From Neolentinus lepideus HHB14362 ss-1 (taxonomy: Eukaryota; Basidiomycota; Agaricomycetes; Gloeophyllales; Gloeophyllaceae): DNA of 64,000 nucleotides. Position 1 is the first letter of the stretch. The number at the start of each line of letters is the position of its first letter. The notes beneath the pieces were generated by a model that saw only the letters and a program-made list of their open reading frames with translations, was not told the DNA's origin and did no database searches. Positions 1 to 10,399 of the stretch are shown here, piece by piece. The stretch is taken from positions 1 to 64,000 of the forward strand of contig KV425642.1 in the NCBI GenBank assembly GCA_001632425.1. Direction: 5' to 3'. The translations under genes and the position numbers were made by a program.

Positions 1-1254
1 AAAGGCTGAACATTATTAAAAGTATGGACAGCCACATAGGCGGCTACCCAAACCTGAACTATATCCATTCCATAAATGGATTTCAAAAGCAAATCTTTTA
101 TTACTTCTTTTCCATTCTGTTTATATTTAATCATTGTGGTCATCTTGAAGGTAATGCTGTGGATAATATTTTGTCCAGTCTACTGAGCATTCTCTAAATA
201 TTTAAGTTTTCCCATGACAGAATATTTTGCGAAAGTAATTATATGGGATATCCATTTTGATCAACATTTTGCAGGTCCTCAAAGAGTGGGACTCCCGCAG
301 TGCTAGTTGTCAGACTATCCTGTCGCCCGAGTCAAATGTGACATCCTTGCTCACGTACACTCGGAGTACTCTCAAGGCTCTGACACCCGATCGGCAGCTT
401 TCGTTGCCTTGTTGCTTGTGTGTAAAGACATGCGCACACCATTGGGGTGATGCGTCGCATGTCACAGAAGGTATGTCGCTTATCGGACGTCTGCCCCACC
501 ACGCGGACTGCTGCTTGACTTGCTGATGCCTGTGCCCAACCATACTCTTCAGCGTCTTCGATCTCGACCCCTGAACAAAAACTGCATACGGAGCTGGATG
601 AGTAAGAGAATGTCGCTGATTTCTTGCTAGCGGTTGCCGGTCATTGCTATCCTCACTTTGATTGCCTACCAACATTAATCGTACGGATTCATCCGTTAAG
701 CGCGGGTGACGATATGACGACCATCTCTGCCCCACGTTACACAGCCTTCGTTCTGCAAGGAAGCCTAAGGAGAGGGAATCGGTATAAACGTCATCAGCGC
801 TGATGCCTATATCAACACCCCGTCATCTGTTCTTCTCCCTTAAGAGACCGAATTCACCGAGAGCTTGCATTTCCTACCCACTGGCAGAGCCACGGATTCT
901 CGGTTCGGCTAAGTCCTAACTCATCAACCATTACCTAGAAGACTCTCCTAAGATTAAAGGGCTATTCTTTTCTTGTATGGAATCAAGCTATCTTACATTC
1001 ATGATGATAGTGCAGACATCGTCGTCGTTCCTGTGCATGCTATGTCCGAGTTCGGAATTAATCTTCGAGAGGCCATATATGGAAGCAATTTGTTGCAAGT
1101 TCCGTGAGGATTTTTGTGTTGATACTTTCAGAAGGATACTAGTCTGCGGCGCCTAGGACGATTCCCGTATTCCAGCCGCAGGTAACAAATAGGGACAAAT
1201 ACTGTGCCTCCTGTTCGGAAGGCCCGGATAAAACAGAGCTCGCGTCCACGGAAC
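1..1254. other. intergenic, no gene recognised
   Basis: No open frame here resembles a known protein. The first 250 bases are clearly more A+T-rich than the rest of the window, which may mark old transposon DNA or a long UTR. The last part is the upstream region of the CBS/PB1 gene. Confidence 0.5.
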
Positions 1255-3791
1255 ATGTCTCGTATTCCGATACCTTCACATCATTCCCCCTCGCAGTCCC
1301 GCATGGGCAGCGCTGGCCACCGGCCAGTTTCCCCTGTTCCTTTTCCTGTAGAACGCGCTACTTCACCTATACCCCCTTCCCGCCATCAATCAAACCCATC
1401 AATGTCTACTTTGTCCGGGCACCATAGTTCTGTCGCTGAGACGCGGAAAAAGCAGTCCAAGAGGGATGAGGTAAGTGCATAAACTTAATATTGTGTTGGA
1501 GAGGGGATTGGCAGGAATACCAAAGTTTGAATGCGCGCGTTTTACACGTGTTCTCCCTGCCAGAGGAGCACCATGACCGTGCCAGCTCAGCCCGTGTACC
1601 AAGGGCGTGCATTTTCGTCGCCGCAGTTATCTGAGAAACGTTTGGCATTGGGCAGACGGAAAGCGAGTACTGATATATCTTCCCCTAATCAGGCTATTCG
1701 CAAGAAGATTGAGTCCGAGCTCGCGAGGAAGCGTACCATTTCTACTACCCAGCAGGGCCCTCGTAGAGGTCGCGGGAAGACTGCCCAAAAGGGCACCGTT
1801 GCTGCACTCAAGCCAAGTCCCGCACTAACCGTGCCAGAGAACATTACCGTGTCCGAGGCGAGCCAGTTATGCGCTGCCAAGAGGACTGATTGTGTGCTTG
1901 TTGTGGATGATGATGAGGCCTTGAGTGGAATCTTTACCGCCAAAGATCTGGCATACAGGGTGCGTAGAATGTTATGTATCTGCAAGCCACCCGTAAAGTG
2001 TTCCATAGGTGACTGCCGAGGGTCTTGACCCTCACGTTACCCATGTTAGTCAGATTATGACGCGGGAGCCTATGGTCACTCGTGATACCACTAGTGCCAC
2101 CGAGGCTTTACAGTTGATGGTACAGAGACACTTCCGCCACCTGGTAAGTATCAATCTGGCCATTTTCATCTTCGGACGCAAGGATCTTACCTATATCTCA
2201 AGCCCGTGTGTAATGATGAAGGAAATGTTGTGGGTCTTCTGGATATTACCAAAGTGTTCCACGAAGCTCTCGACAAAGTAGAACGCAGCTCATCGGCTTC
2301 AGAGAAGCTCTACAACGCTCTGGCTGGCGTGCAGTCGGAATTGGGGGTAGGAATGACCCACAACCCACAGACTGCGGCTATGTTGGCCTACGTTGATACC
2401 CTTCGGGAGAAGACTGCTCTGCCCGACCTGACTACTATCATGGATTCTCGAACGGAACCAGCAATCGTCGGTCCCAAGACGACCGTCAAGGAAGTTGCGA
2501 GGTTAATGAAGGAGAGACGAACAACTGCTGTCTGTGTGATGGAGAATGCGCCCATAGTACACGGTGCCCCTCCGGCGCCGCCTAGAATTGCCGGGATCTT
2601 CACTAGCAAGGACGTTGTCCTTCGAGTCATTGCGGCTGGTCTGGATGCTAATAGATGCAGTGTGGTCCGGGTCATGACTCCTCATCCCGATACTGCTGCT
2701 CCTACGACTACGATCCATGATGCTCTCAAGAAGATGCACAGTGAGTGTTCACATATCGTTCGATGAAGTGATTTAATGACTGATCATTTCAGACGGACAC
2801 TACCTGAACTTACCTGTTTTGGAGGACGATGGCCGTCTCATTGCGATCGTTGATGTCCTGAAATTAACTTACGCGACTCTTGAACAAGTGAGAATGGCGT
2901 CGATCCAAGTCTGTATACTTGCTGATCGCATTATTGTAGATGAACTCCATGACTGCGGAGGCTGCAGGGGACGACCATAATGATGAGGTCGGAGGTCCCA
3001 TGTGGGGTCGTTTCTTCGAGTCCTTAGGACACGATGACACGGACTCTGTGATTTCAGGCTCCCACATGCCTAGTCATTTCGAGCGAAACTCTTCCTTCAA
3101 TCTCTCACACGCTCAGTCTCCTATGTCTGAAGTGCATCCAAATGATTCGGCTTCTATGGTCGACGAGGGACCGAGAGACGGGACCGCCTCCGTACACCCT
3201 GGTGCTCTCCCCGTGGATGATGGCACCTACGTTTTCAAGTTCCGCACTCCCAGTGGCCGGACACATCGTTTCCAGGCACGGAACGACAACGTTGAGAATC
3301 TTCGGGAAATTGTTGCCGGGAAACTCGCCATCGACCCCTTCTTCACGGATTTCAAGCCAACAGACGAGAACGAGGTCGCCCCTGACCCTATGGACTTCCA
3401 GTTGTCGTACACGGACGCCGACGGGGATACCGTTCTTATGACTGCCGACAACGACGTCGTGGATGCCGTGAAGAACGCTCGGATAACACACTCCGATCGC
3501 GTCGTTCTCATCCTCCAGGGTGGCAAGGCTTGGGCAGATGCGGGGGCTAACAAGAGCGAAGAGAGGGCGGCTGCCGCTGCAGCAGCAGCTCAGCAAGAAA
3601 CCAAGGAGGTGGAGAAGGCTGAGGCTACGGTGCCAGACGGCGTCCACTTCACGCCTCCCAACCATGTCCACCTCCCAGATCAAGAGTTAGTCCTTGGAAT
3701 CCCTAAGGATTTACTTCTACCTGCCAGTATCGGTGCACTGGCTGTTGTTATTCTTGGTGTTTTCACAATTTCCCGTCTAACAAGAGATTAG
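1255..3791 (+). CDS. CBS and PB1 domain membrane protein (Mug70-like)
   Basis: Six exons: 1255-1470, 1564-1959, 2009-2143, 2203-2740, 2793-2887 and 2940-3791, giving about 743 residues. The start is the first ATG; upstream in-frame triplets are GTG only. The N-terminus is a Ser/Pro-rich basic tail. Four CBS repeats follow at roughly residues 165-275 and 330-455; each pair would form a nucleotide-sensing Bateman module. A PB1 domain lies at about 556-650 (begins YVFKFRTPSGR, with an acidic OPCA-like stretch), then an Ala/Glu-rich linker and a C-terminal hydrophobic anchor at about 718-740, followed only by RLTRD. This order (CBS x4, PB1, tail anchor) matches the fungal family of S. pombe Mug70, whose function is poorly known. 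The tail anchor implies an organelle membrane facing the cytosol (inference). The first acceptor is uncertain: 1563 is used here, but 1692 also keeps frame and would directly join KRDE to AIRKKIESELARKR. Confidence 0.9.
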
Positions 3792-4200
3792 AACGGATTT
3801 GCCGGTTTACCCTTGGGCCATATTTCCACGCTCTTTGATTCTTGACAATTACGAGCACACGAGCACGCAAGCCTGTAATCATTCATCTTCTATGGAACTG
3901 GACCGTACATATGACAATGCGACTCTAATGACATGCACATTTCTAGTAAAAGAAGCTCTAGTTTGCATATGCTTTTTGAGGGAATGGTTTCGATTGACAT
4001 CGTGAGCTCGTGAAAGGGAATTCAACTCCGCGAAATTGCGGCATTGATCGAGCTTTGTTCAATTCAAATACACCAAAGAAAGCGGTACATGTGTGGCCGT
4101 AATATGTGCTCTCGGCTTCGACGAACATAACAGGACGTCCAGCCTGAGTCTGTGCTGAGTGCGCGCTCATGCGTTGAGACCCGCATTAGTGGCTTTCGAC
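3792..4200. other. intergenic
   Basis: Holds the 3' UTR of the CBS/PB1 gene and the promoter and 5' UTR of the SGF11 gene. No further element was recognised. Confidence 0.5.
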
Positions 4201-5721
4201 ATGTCGAAGTCGAAGAGAGAAGACGTGTTGTCAGATCTGGTGTGCTTTGCTGCTACATGCATCCTGAGTGTTTACGATGGTGACACCTCTTCTCATACAG
4301 GCTTCGAGGTTGTTGTCAGCTATGCTGGATGACATTGTAATGGATATAACTCTTCAGGCTCATCAGGAAATGGCGAGGAACAGGGCGGTGTGCGATGTCT
4401 GTCATACTCGGTACGTTCAGCAATTTGAACCGTGACCGTGATGCCGTCTAACACTATGTAGATGTGGCTTGGGTAAGAATATCTGGTGTCGTCCGACGTA
4501 TTGTGGAGGTCTTAATGCCGTTCAGTCCATGTTCCAGGACCCTCGGCGCCACAAGCTTCCGTCCAGCTTGAGGGTGAACCGATATCCTCGTCTAATGGTG
4601 GTGTTCAATCCGGACCAACTAATGGCGGAGCTAAGAGCGATGGCAATGTGTACTTCGAGTGTCTTAATTGTAATCGGCAGGTGTGGGGTACGTCCTTTCT
4701 TCCGTGACAGAGCTCTCATGCAAGTTCCAGATTGCATCGAACCGCTACGCTCCCCATTTGAGTTCTTGTATGGGGATTGGAGCGCGCAAAGGTGCGGCCC
4801 GGGGTGGAAATGGCAAATCCAAGTACGTAGATATGGCCTGCATTTCCCCAACCCTCCTTACTTCTTCGTGGCGTTCAGGGATAACGGGCGATCTACGTCG
4901 CCATCCTTCCTATCTGAAAGCGGTGACATCTCTGACGATTCTAAACCACTCAAGAACAAGGCGAAGTCAAAGGCTAAGCAAGCAGGTGAGATTCCTGAAA
5001 TTCCATCCGGCGCGAGAAAGAGGGCGTGATTTGGGGTTATTCTCTAGATGATGCGGAATTCAATCTGAATAAGAAAAGAGTGAGAAAAATCGTTGCAGGG
5101 TCTTCAAATTCCTCCTAATAATCGTGTTATTTAGCCAGCATCACCTGCGACGTCTCCGGCCAAAAAGAAGAAAACTACAAATGGTGCTGGTCTCGTTCTC
5201 GCTATTCGTACGTACGGACTGATAGGTAACACCTCAGGCTCCTCTCCACTCGTGCAAGCTAGAACCGAACCTGACTTGATGAACGGCGTGAGCATCTGTA
5301 TCTTGCATTCATTTTACTGATTCGTTTATGGAATCCTCAGGCCTCTTCCTCGTTCAAAGTCCCACCCTCGAAACTACGCGAGTCATCAACTTTCTCGACC
5401 CTGGACAGGTCGACTATACGCTCTCGTTCGTCATCTATCGACTCGCACTCCTCTGCATCAACGCGGACTTCGTCCGTTATTTCGGGACGTAGTGCACCCT
5501 TCCCTCTCGCATCTTCCCTTAAGGCTAGTGGTTCTCGCGCGACTTTCCAGAGGCCACGGAGTCCACCCCGTATGCCGCCACCCGCTAGGGTACCTGAACC
5601 TGACTTCATGATTGGTAAGCAGCATCTGCTCTCCTCGAGAGCACACACTGACCTAGCAACACTATAAGATGTCGAAGGAGACGAAACCGGCTCATCAACC
5701 GACACTGACGATAGTTCTTGA
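4201..5721 (+). CDS. SGF11: SAGA-associated factor 11 (histone H2B deubiquitinase module)
   Basis: Eleven exons: 4201-4239, 4301-4410, 4462-4472, 4526-4680, 4731-4822, 4879-4985, 5048-5079, 5135-5207, 5259-5287, 5341-5614 and 5669-5721; 324 residues. The N-terminal helix (ASRLLSAMLDDIVMDITLQ) is the Sgf11 element that packs against Ubp8 and Sus1. The Sgf11 zinc finger follows, reading FECLNCNRQ, then RYAPHLSSCMG across an intron: Cys-X2-Cys...His-X3-Cys. In yeast this finger positions the module on the H2A/H2B acidic patch. A second Cys cluster (VCDVCHTRC) sits between the two. The C-terminal half is Ser/Pro-rich and low in complexity and ends TDTDDSS. Exon 3 is only 11 nt, and two acceptors for exon 4 (4525 or 4537) both keep frame. 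For exon 9 the acceptor at 5258 is chosen because the alternative would leave a 30-bp intron. The family call is firm; the tail is less certain. Confidence 0.88.
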
Positions 5722-5949
5722 AAAAACTGCTAGCCCCGTACATACGTCGCAGCGTTTCCGATTCCCCTTCTTGGATTTATTATGTCTCCATGCATACCCG
5801 GTTACATCTGACCATACACATAGCCGTACCTACGCACGTTGTCGTCGCTTTCGTATCTATCATCGCAACCCTCCTAAATATTGTAATGTTGCATGTACTA
5901 TGCTGTTCTTATTAACGATCCTGCAATACCATTGTATGTCTTATTCTCG

Positions 5950-8384
5950 TCAAACGAGAGTACTGTTTTGAGTGGGTTGCTTGGATGGAAAACAGACCCA
6001 CAGGAGCAGAAGTGCACCTGTCTGTGCTACAGTGACGTATACTAGAGTTCTCGGACCCTTCACGTTCGCCAAAATTCCTGTGATGAAAGGGTACAGTGCT
6101 GGGAAGCCCGTGAGCATTTGAAGACGCGGACGCAGACCTCCCCACTGACCAGAACCGAAGCTCCCGAACGCAGACCTAGTGCAAGTGTGGATGGTGAGAG
6201 GTTTCGCCAGTGTTGCAAAAGCAAACCTTACATGACAGCCATGGAAATCATACGTAGATCTTGATCCATTATATCATTACTGAGACCCAAGGTTCCTGAC
6301 AATTCATGAGACAATAAGTCTGCTCAGTAATATGACGCTTCCACACCAGGAAAGATTGGCCCAAAGGCAAGACCAATGATACTAGCTGATACCGCATTAG
6401 CCGTGCTGGACTTGATAAACAAAATCAGGAGATTCATCGCCAGAGACATGGCTACACAGCGCAGAAGACATGAAAAAATGAGTTCAGGGTTTCTGGAGGC
6501 ATTGAAACGAACCGCTAAAAAAAGTAAGAAGTCGGACATGTATCGCTCATCCTTGGATAGGGCAAACTCACATGCATCCCGTCAAGATGAATTTCCGCTG
6601 GGTGAAAGTCAGTCTGGACGACAAACATCAGAATCGGGATGTGGTGAGTATGCGACAATACTTTTACCGTGGATTGATGCAGCCCCAGACAAGACGGCTC
6701 ATCGCTTCACCTCCCCAGAAGCCACTCGTCACGTATCCAGCCGTGTCCGGGTTAGCATGCTGAGGGTAGGATGTTAGAAAATAGGTGTATATAATGAGTT
6801 GTATTCTTACCCGCACGTCGAGCAGGTATGTTGTCATCTGTGTTGGTCTTAGTCAATATCTGGCAAAAGACTTCGGCGGGGTCCACGAACAAATCCCGCA
6901 GTAGTGGTTTCGCTGCCACTATATATCCATAGATAGACCGAAAATATCCACACATATGGAGATTTCAAAGCTCTGCAGAGGCCTTTGGGACTGTAGTGCG
7001 TAAGTCTGCCCAAATTGTATACAACGTAGTGCTTACCACTTCTCTTGCTGCTAGCCTTCGACGTGGCCACATTGCGTATAGCGTCTATTGCGTCCTCTCC
7101 CTTCTCTGTAGACGTCGGCGTACCGGAAGATGCTACAGTGCCATCCTTCACAACAACACCGACTACAGCAAATTTATTTCCAATACCACGTCGCTCTCGA
7201 GTGGATGGGAGAAAGGCGTAAAGCAAAAGTGACACGTTCATGAAAGATATGACCAGAGAACCGAAGTAAAAATGCGACCAAGGTATGCCCTTTGCCACGA
7301 GCGTTTGGCACACAAGTGGAGATACGAAAGCCCCAATGCCTGTGTTGTCCTAAATCAGCAAGTCCAAGCGGGCTGTCAAGAGCGGTTCTCACTCCAGGAT
7401 GCGAGGATGAACCCAAGCCCTTTCATTGGTGTCGACGCAATGTAAGCATTTCTGCGCGGCAAGTATTAACGCCCGGAGTACAATACGGCGTGCCACATAC
7501 ATACAATGTAGCTGTAAACGCAGTATCAGTACGATGAGAAGAATAGCCTTGTTCGGCCGCATACCAGTGATCCATGACCTAGCAAATCCTGCAGTCACGT
7601 ATGCTATGAATATGGTTGAAAATCCCTTGCTGGAACCCATGAGGATAAGGAATGCGACATGAGCGAGACAGCCCAGTAGTAGGGTGATGATTCTAGATTG
7701 TGCGCTGCAATATCCGGTGATGGACTTATTATTTGTAGAAGGTAACCATAGCTTCAGTGTGAGGTGTATGAAAGGTGGCACCGCGATGTCTTGATATATT
7801 AGCCCAAACATTCTTGTTGTACGCTCAATCGAAAGCGTGCCTATAGCGAAGCTAGACGGGATTCGTCAGCTACAATTTATGTCGCGCATGACTGATTAGT
7901 TACTGACTCACCCGATTGTACTTCCAGCAAAAAGAAGCGAGGAAATCATGAAGCTGAGATCAAATTCGGCTTCAAAATCTGCCATTGGTTCAGTGATAGA
8001 GTGCAGTTCATATTGTCCGCGCTCACAAGGTAGTACAGTTCCAGTCACTACGTAGACGGTGAGCTCAGGTCGTCATGAATACCGATATATGAGCCTACAC
8101 CCGTCACCCCAGCCTAAGAGGAAGTAGGCCAGGCATGCACTAGCCATACGACATTTGAAACGCTCTGTCTTTGTCGGGGCATGGTGTTCTCCGCCTGCTT
8201 CTGAATCTGAGATGATTATTTCTGGGTTGTGCGGGACTGCATGAGTGCGGGTAGTATCAGTCTCTTCTAGGTTCTCCGGATGGGAAAAACAAGGAATCCT
8301 GGATGAACTGGTCGAGTTGTCTTGTCCAGACGACTCTGCAAGAGCGAGTCGGGACTCTGGTGCTCGTACCGAGTTGTCCGCCAT
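5950..8384 (-). CDS. major facilitator superfamily transporter, BSC6-like
   Basis: Multi-exon gene read on the minus strand, from ATG 8382-8384 (MADNSVRAPES) to TGA 5950-5952. The first exon codes for a Ser/Glu-rich cytosolic tail and the first membrane helix (CRMASACLAYFLLGWGDG). Later pieces include SFMISSLLFAGSTIGFAIG, IFIAYVTAGFARS, NAYIASTPMKGLGFILASW, DNTGIGAFVSPLVCQTL, a long central loop, SPYVWIFSVYLWIYSG, VSASIIGLAFGPIFPG and the last helices ALYPFITGILANVKG and QTGALLLLWVCF. Their order and spacing match twelve-helix fucose-permease/BSC6-type fungal MFS proteins. The substrate cannot be told. Not every splice site was resolved, and the junction after the first helix does not splice cleanly in the expected frame, so a small lesion cannot be excluded. 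It lies 2 kb from the NRPS-like reductase gene, so an export role is possible but unproven. Confidence 0.72.
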
Positions 8385-8979
8385 GTCTGTTTTGTGTAGG
8401 GCTGGGAATACCGCGTACGAGGGCACATTTATATACGTGCTGCTCCATGCTCTGTGCTCGGGTAGAGTGTACTCGTTATGTAAATTTCGGCATGGAGGAA
8501 GAGCAGATAGTACGTGCTACTGACGGAGGGAAACAGACCATGGAATAACGGACCGGGAGGTCACATATTCCGTAGCGGAGGTCTAGAAGGCAAACCCGGT
8601 CTCTTGAGTGCATGTACGACTGTTGCAAAAGAGTCGGCAATGCTGTAATATTCCTCAAATAGATGAAGGACGAAGCACGAGGACTGAAGCGATGTCTGCT
8701 CGAGTAGGGACAATAAGTAAGATAGTTGACTACGCACAGGGCTGTTATGACACTTGAAATTTACTGCGAACCAGATCGAACAGTATTTTCACGAAGTGTT
8801 GGCGTGCTGAGAAGCAAGCAAGGGAGGAATTCACTTATGACACTAACATCAACATCACGCACGTATCCTCCTGGAAAGGAGTAAACGGGACCCGTGGATC
8901 CGGACCTGTAGGCATGACTGTCTAACGCTCCATGGAATCATAGAAGGGTGAAAACCCTGCTGCAGTATATCGTAAGTAG
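8385..8979. other. intergenic
   Basis: Between the MFS gene start (minus strand) and the stop of the next minus-strand gene. Short frames on both strands have no recognisable protein character. Confidence 0.5.
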
Positions 8980-9693
8980 TCAGTAGGCCTGAGCGGCATG
9001 ATATCCGAGTCTGCCGATGCTAGACACGCGGCTGGGGCATGCAAGTGCCTCAGAACCAATAGGTAGGTCCAACAGAACCCCGTCAACCCACTCCACCACA
9101 CGCAGATTTTTGTCGACGCGGGGTACGTTGTTTCGTATTGTTCGGAGGGTAGTGCCTATCGTCCTTCCTGCTGGACGCGACCTTTTCGGGGCAGACGAGG
9201 AGGAAGGCGGCGTCGACGCTCTGCACTTGAAATCGAGTCCGCGTTGGACAGTCCGGTCACTGAAGCCGTGTTTGTCTTTGGGATCATCTCCTTCGCCTGA
9301 GCTTTCATCATGGTCGTCACCCGGAGGAGGTGCATTGAAATGTTCGTCTGTTTGGGCGCTAGGAGGGGTCGGCTCAGTCCAAGCCCCGTGGAGTTGAATG
9401 ATGAGGGAAAGTATCCCCTTATTCGTGATAAGTTTATTTTTGATGTCTGGTGATAAGCTGGCTAGCTTACGCCCAAGCTCGAAAATCGCAAACTTGGGGT
9501 GTATATGAGAATTGAGAAGTCGCATGCTGTCGAAAGGATAGTTATGGACGGTGGTGTTGCGAGCAAGGGTGGGCCATTCATCGTCGTATTCATCGTTGCG
9601 CATGGTGAGTGCTTGAGAGGATGAGAGTGGGTCTTCGTCGGATGCGGTGGAGTCTGGTAACAAGGTATCGTACGTGATGCTGATGTTTTGCAT
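8980..9693 (-). CDS. unrecognised 237-residue protein
   Basis: One uninterrupted frame from ATG 9691-9693 to the stop at 8980. I do not recognise the family. The middle (about residues 60-105) could be helical (FAIFELGRKLASLSPDIKNK). The rest is hydrophilic: an acidic DDHDESSGEGDD run, a Ser/Pro/Arg patch (PPSSSSAPKRSRPAGR) and a C-terminal segment with RVVEWVDGVLLDLPIG. There is no signal peptide or membrane segment. The length of the frame and its biased, charged composition favour a real gene, but there is no homology support. A 25-bp perfect hairpin lies about 85 bp upstream of the start. Confidence 0.45.
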   Translation of the reverse strand: MQNISITYDTLLPDSTASDEDPLSSSQALTMRNDEYDDEWPTLARNTTVHNYPFDSMRLLNSHIHPKFAIFELGRKLASLSPDIKNKLITNKGILSLIIQLHGAWTEPTPPSAQTDEHFNAPPPGDDHDESSGEGDDPKDKHGFSDRTVQRGLDFKCRASTPPSSSSAPKRSRPAGRTIGTTLRTIRNNVPRVDKNLRVVEWVDGVLLDLPIGSEALACPSRVSSIGRLGYHAAQAY

Positions 9694-9776
9694 TCCCTGG
9701 AGCGGAAGAAAACGATAAGGAAATGTGCCGTCCTAAGAGGTTGTCAGAAAAGGAATACGAAGACGGCGCAACATGA

Positions 9777-9848
9777 TGCACAGGTATTTGAGGAAAGGTG
9801 GCTCGATGAGCATAATGTCACAACCACCTTTCCTCAAATACCTGTGCA
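9777..9848. repeat. perfect inverted repeat (25-bp stem, 22-nt loop)
   Basis: The left arm 9777-9801 and right arm 9824-9848 are exact reverse complements, for example CAGGTATTTGAGGAAAGG against CCTTTCCTCAAATACCTG. A 22-nt loop separates them. Transcription from either strand would give a long, bulge-free hairpin. It could be a small MITE, a small-RNA precursor, or a replication or terminator structure. No target duplication is evident next to the arms. Confidence 0.85.
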
Positions 9849-10160
9849 ATCCGCTAGGGGGTGAGCGCGTCGTAGTATCATTGGATAATCTCGTCCAAAG
9901 GCAGGAGGGCCCATCGAGAGGTATCATGCAGGATATGAATGGCAGAACCACATGTTTAACAATGTAACTGTTGACAACGAAGAACGTTAACGAGTCACAT
10001 GCATAGGAATTTATAGGAATACATTGTACCGAGTGTCGAGACTGAGACTGTTGTGTCTCAGCCCCCAATACCACTCAAGAGCTAGTCACGCGTTGCCCAT
10101 GGTACAGAATGCTTTCCAAGTCCCTTCCAACTTACCCATTCGTTGATACACTAGATGCTT

Positions 10161-10182
10161 GTAGCGGTGCAAGCGCCAGTCC
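10161..10182 (+). repeat. dispersed 22-bp motif, copy 1
   Basis: GTAGCGGTGCAAGCGCCAG plus TCC matches positions 35057-35078 with one mismatch. The core is a small palindrome (GGYGC-AA-GCGCC). The copy at 35057 forms one end of a putative terminal-inverted-repeat element, so this may be a solo end or remnant. Confidence 0.4.
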
Positions 10183-10399
10183 TTGCATCTTCGGCGGTAA
10201 CAACTGACATCCAATCTGAGCACACAGATGTGAATAGAAGACTTTGTCGCCGCTAAGAATACCGCCCGCGATCATGTCATACGACTCTGCACGGTCCGGT
10301 CTTCGCCCTATCGTCGGCCTGCGTTGCGTCTAGCTGTGTCTATACATACCGCCCTTATACAAGTACTCGTGGCTTAGAGAATGTTCGGCGTACCCAACC

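Larger units (their letters stand above)
9694..10399. other. intergenic between divergent genes
   Basis: Divergent spacer between the 237-aa gene (minus) and the NRPS-like gene (plus). It contains the hairpin at 9777-9848 and a 22-bp motif at 10161-10182 that recurs at 35057. No coding frame is convincing. Confidence 0.5.

Noticed and set aside
310..735. 141-residue minus-strand frame
   Set aside because: No ATG-based gene model, no domain and no supporting splice signals. Composition looks random.
3105..3683. 192-residue minus-strand open frame
   Set aside because: It lies fully inside the last exon of the CBS/PB1 gene, whose PB1 domain and anchor are clear. The reverse frame is a shadow.
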